Source of the DNA: an uncultured Alphaproteobacteria bacterium
GTDB taxonomy: Bacteria; Pseudomonadota; Alphaproteobacteria; Minwuiales; Minwuiaceae
Direction of reading: 5' to 3'
Length of the DNA stretch: 6,184 nt
NCBI GenBank assembly: GCA_913064755.1
Contig: CAJYBQ010000221.1
Span: 1-6,184, forward strand
In this document: positions 5,942 through 6,184 of the stretch, piece after piece
Layout of the letters: each line of letters opens with the position of its first letter
Position numbering within the stretch: position 1 is the stretch's first letter
Translations under genes and position numbers: made by a program
Notes under the pieces: generated by a model
Told to the model about the DNA's origin: nothing
What the model saw: the letters and a program-made list of their open reading frames with translations, nothing else
Databases searched by the model: none

Positions 5942-6184
5942 TCAGGCCTGCTTTCGTTCGATCAGCTCGATCTTGTAGCCATCCGGATCCTCGATGAAGG
6001 CGATGACAGAGCCACCGTGCTTCATCGGCCCCGCCGGGCGAGGTATCGGAACACCTTCCTTCGCCAGTTGATCGCAGGTGCCGTAGATGTCCGGTACGCC
6101 GATGGCCAGGTGCCCGAACCCGTTGCCCAGGTCGGAGTCCTCTTCCTGCCCCCAGTTGGGGGTCAGTTCGATCACCGTTCTGTT
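5942..6184 (-). CDS. gloA: Glyoxalase I (lactoylglutathione lyase), C-terminal 80 residues
   Basis: The enzyme converts the hemithioacetal of methylglyoxal and glutathione to S-lactoylglutathione, the first step of the glyoxalase detoxification pathway in the cytoplasm. The visible part begins NRTVIELTPNWG and continues with GNGFGHLAIGV, REAGP-like RPAGPMKHGG and IAFIEDPDGYKIELIER. It is nearly collinear with the C-terminal half of E. coli GloA (NRTVLELTYNWG ... VIAFVEDPDGYKIELIEEK). Three of the four metal ligands are seen: Glu6, His25 and Glu73 of the visible part, equal to E. coli Glu56, His74 and Glu122. The first ligand histidine and about 50 residues lie beyond the window edge. The frame is still open at 6184, so an apparent GTG start at 6175 is only an internal valine. 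The short loop between Glu and His resembles the bacterial nickel/cobalt type rather than the zinc type, though this is tentative. Confidence 0.95.
   Translation of the reverse strand, partial: NRTVIELTPNWGQEEDSDLGNGFGHLAIGVPDIYGTCDQLAKEGVPIPRPAGPMKHGGSVIAFIEDPDGYKIELIERKQA

Noticed and set aside
5034..5978. 314-residue open frame on the plus strand opposite the PEP mutase-like gene
   Set aside because: Antisense shadow with histidine/arginine/glycine-rich composition and no domain.

Overview
The window is GC-rich, with a strong preference for G or C at third codon positions. It reads as chromosomal DNA of a proteobacterium, most likely an alphaproteobacterium; that placement is inferred from codon style and gene content, not from a marker gene. 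No rRNA, tRNA, CRISPR array, transposase or phage gene was seen.

Left part, plus strand (1-1251). This holds the C-terminal 271 residues of an RTX calcium-binding protein whose start lies outside the window. It consists of glycine/aspartate nonapeptide repeats followed by a terminal domain of the type I secretion kind. Four bases later a small gene begins. Its product pairs an apparent Sec signal peptide with an ~80-residue domain that looks like the end domain of the RTX protein but has no RTX repeats. This is the most unusual item in the window. No type I exporter gene is visible.

Middle, plus strand (1356-3684). A complete class I (iron-sulphur) fumarate hydratase has its own strong ribosome binding site and is closed by a long GC hairpin terminator. 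A separate GNAT-family acetyltransferase gene follows. It ends only 7 bases from the end of the convergent gene on the other strand, and an imperfect 10-base tandem repeat spans both stop codons.

Right part, minus strand (3692-6184, read right to left). The order is glyoxalase I (N-terminus beyond the window edge), an isocitrate lyase/PEP mutase superfamily enzyme 2 bases downstream, a 108-base gap, a small antibiotic-biosynthesis-monooxygenase (ABM) domain protein, and a zinc-free quinone-oxidoreductase-type medium-chain dehydrogenase 10 bases further on. The two close pairs suggest two transcription units, or one with an internal promoter. A plausible common theme is handling of reactive carbonyls and quinones: glyoxalase I removes methylglyoxal as its glutathione adduct, and the reductase and ABM protein could form a quinone/quinol pair. 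That link is inference from gene order and family.

Most of the window is ordinary metabolic content. The items worth a second look are the signal-peptide RTX-end-domain protein, the ABM/quinone reductase pair, and the tandem repeat at the convergent stops.
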